Source: Bacteroidales bacterium
GTDB lineage: Bacteria; Bacteroidota; Bacteroidia; Bacteroidales; UBA932
Reading direction: 5' to 3'
DNA: 5,613 nt
Assembly (NCBI GenBank): GCA_017548805.1
Contig: JAFYZE010000258.1
Location: 1-5,613, forward strand
Shown: positions 5,470-5,613 of the stretch, one piece after another
Numbering within the stretch: the first letter of the stretch is position 1
How the letters are laid out: each line of letters opens with the position of its first letter
The notes under the pieces: model-generated
Database searches by the model: none
What the model saw: the letters and a program-made list of their open reading frames with translations, nothing else
What the model was told of the DNA's origin: nothing
Position numbers and translations under genes: made by a program

Positions 5470-5613
5470 TTACCTGCCTCGCCCATACAGAAAGCGACCA
5501 GGGTTCCTTCCTCCTGTACGCGGCCGTCGGGATAGGTCAGGCCGTAAAGGTCCATGACCCTGGCGACGTCCTCCGGACTGTGCGCCATCGTCGCCACTTT
5601 GATGACATCCGAC
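5451..5613 (-). CDS. aroD: Type I 3-dehydroquinate dehydratase (AroD), C-terminal part, ended early by in-frame TGA
   Basis: AroD converts 3-dehydroquinate to 3-dehydroshikimate, the third shikimate step, through a Schiff base on a lysine. Only 53 complete codons (5612-5454) lie in the window before a TGA at 5451-5453. I translated them by hand. SDVIKVATMAHSPEDVARVM contains the Schiff-base lysine (residue 5 of this fragment, E. coli Lys170). LVAFCMGEAGKDSRLE contains the substrate-binding Arg (E. coli Arg213). The stop falls about 2 residues after that Arg. A normal AroD would continue with the last strand and the loop carrying Ser232 and Gln236, and that part is found in the same frame after the stop. 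As written the protein should lose the active-site lid and may be inactive. The possibilities are sequence error, recent nonsense mutation or readthrough. The 5' part lies beyond the right edge. Confidence 0.85.
   Translation of the reverse strand, partial: SDVIKVATMAHSPEDVARVMDLYGLTYPDGRVQEEGTLVAFCMGEAGKDSRLE

Overview
The window looks like a piece of a GC-rich Bacteroidales chromosome, possibly Alistipes/Rikenellaceae-like. The evidence is the protein flavour (Bacteroidetes-style SufB N-terminus, small lipoproteins and an NhaC family carrier), weak or absent Shine-Dalgarno sequences, and a TATATTTG element that fits the Bacteroidetes -7 consensus TAnnTTTG just upstream of sufB. The taxonomic call is inference. 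All reading frames use the standard genetic code.

Layout. Bases 1-212 (minus) hold the first 70 codons of sufB, which leaves the window on the left. A short divergent intergenic region (213-371) separates it from aroC (chorismate synthase, plus, 372-1367). aroC converges on a minus-strand gene set across a 50-base gap that carries a clean hairpin. Read in its own direction (right to left), the minus-strand set is: the C-terminal part of aroD (type I 3-dehydroquinate dehydratase, entering from the right edge), aroA (EPSP synthase), an NhaC-family Na+/H+ antiporter, a small membrane protein of unknown function, and a GDSL/SGNH-type lipoprotein hydrolase. Spacing is tight throughout: the aroA stop overlaps the antiporter start, and the next two gaps are 19 bases each. 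The set is therefore probably one operon.

How the genes work together. AroD, AroA and AroC catalyse steps 3, 6 and 7 of the shikimate pathway to chorismate, so the window is a shikimate locus with aroC on the opposite strand. The antiporter, membrane protein and lipoprotein have no evident link to aromatic biosynthesis and may simply share the transcript.

The most notable observation is at the aroD-aroA junction. The aroD frame is broken by an in-frame TGA (5451-5453), yet its recognisable C-terminus continues for 27 more codons in the same frame and runs without any stop into AroA. The layout is that of an AroD-AroA two-domain polypeptide interrupted by one stop codon, which sits inside a dense cluster of alternating CTCC/GGAG inverted repeats. 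Whether this is a sequencing error, a recent nonsense mutation or a real arrangement with separate translation of AroA cannot be decided from the sequence alone.
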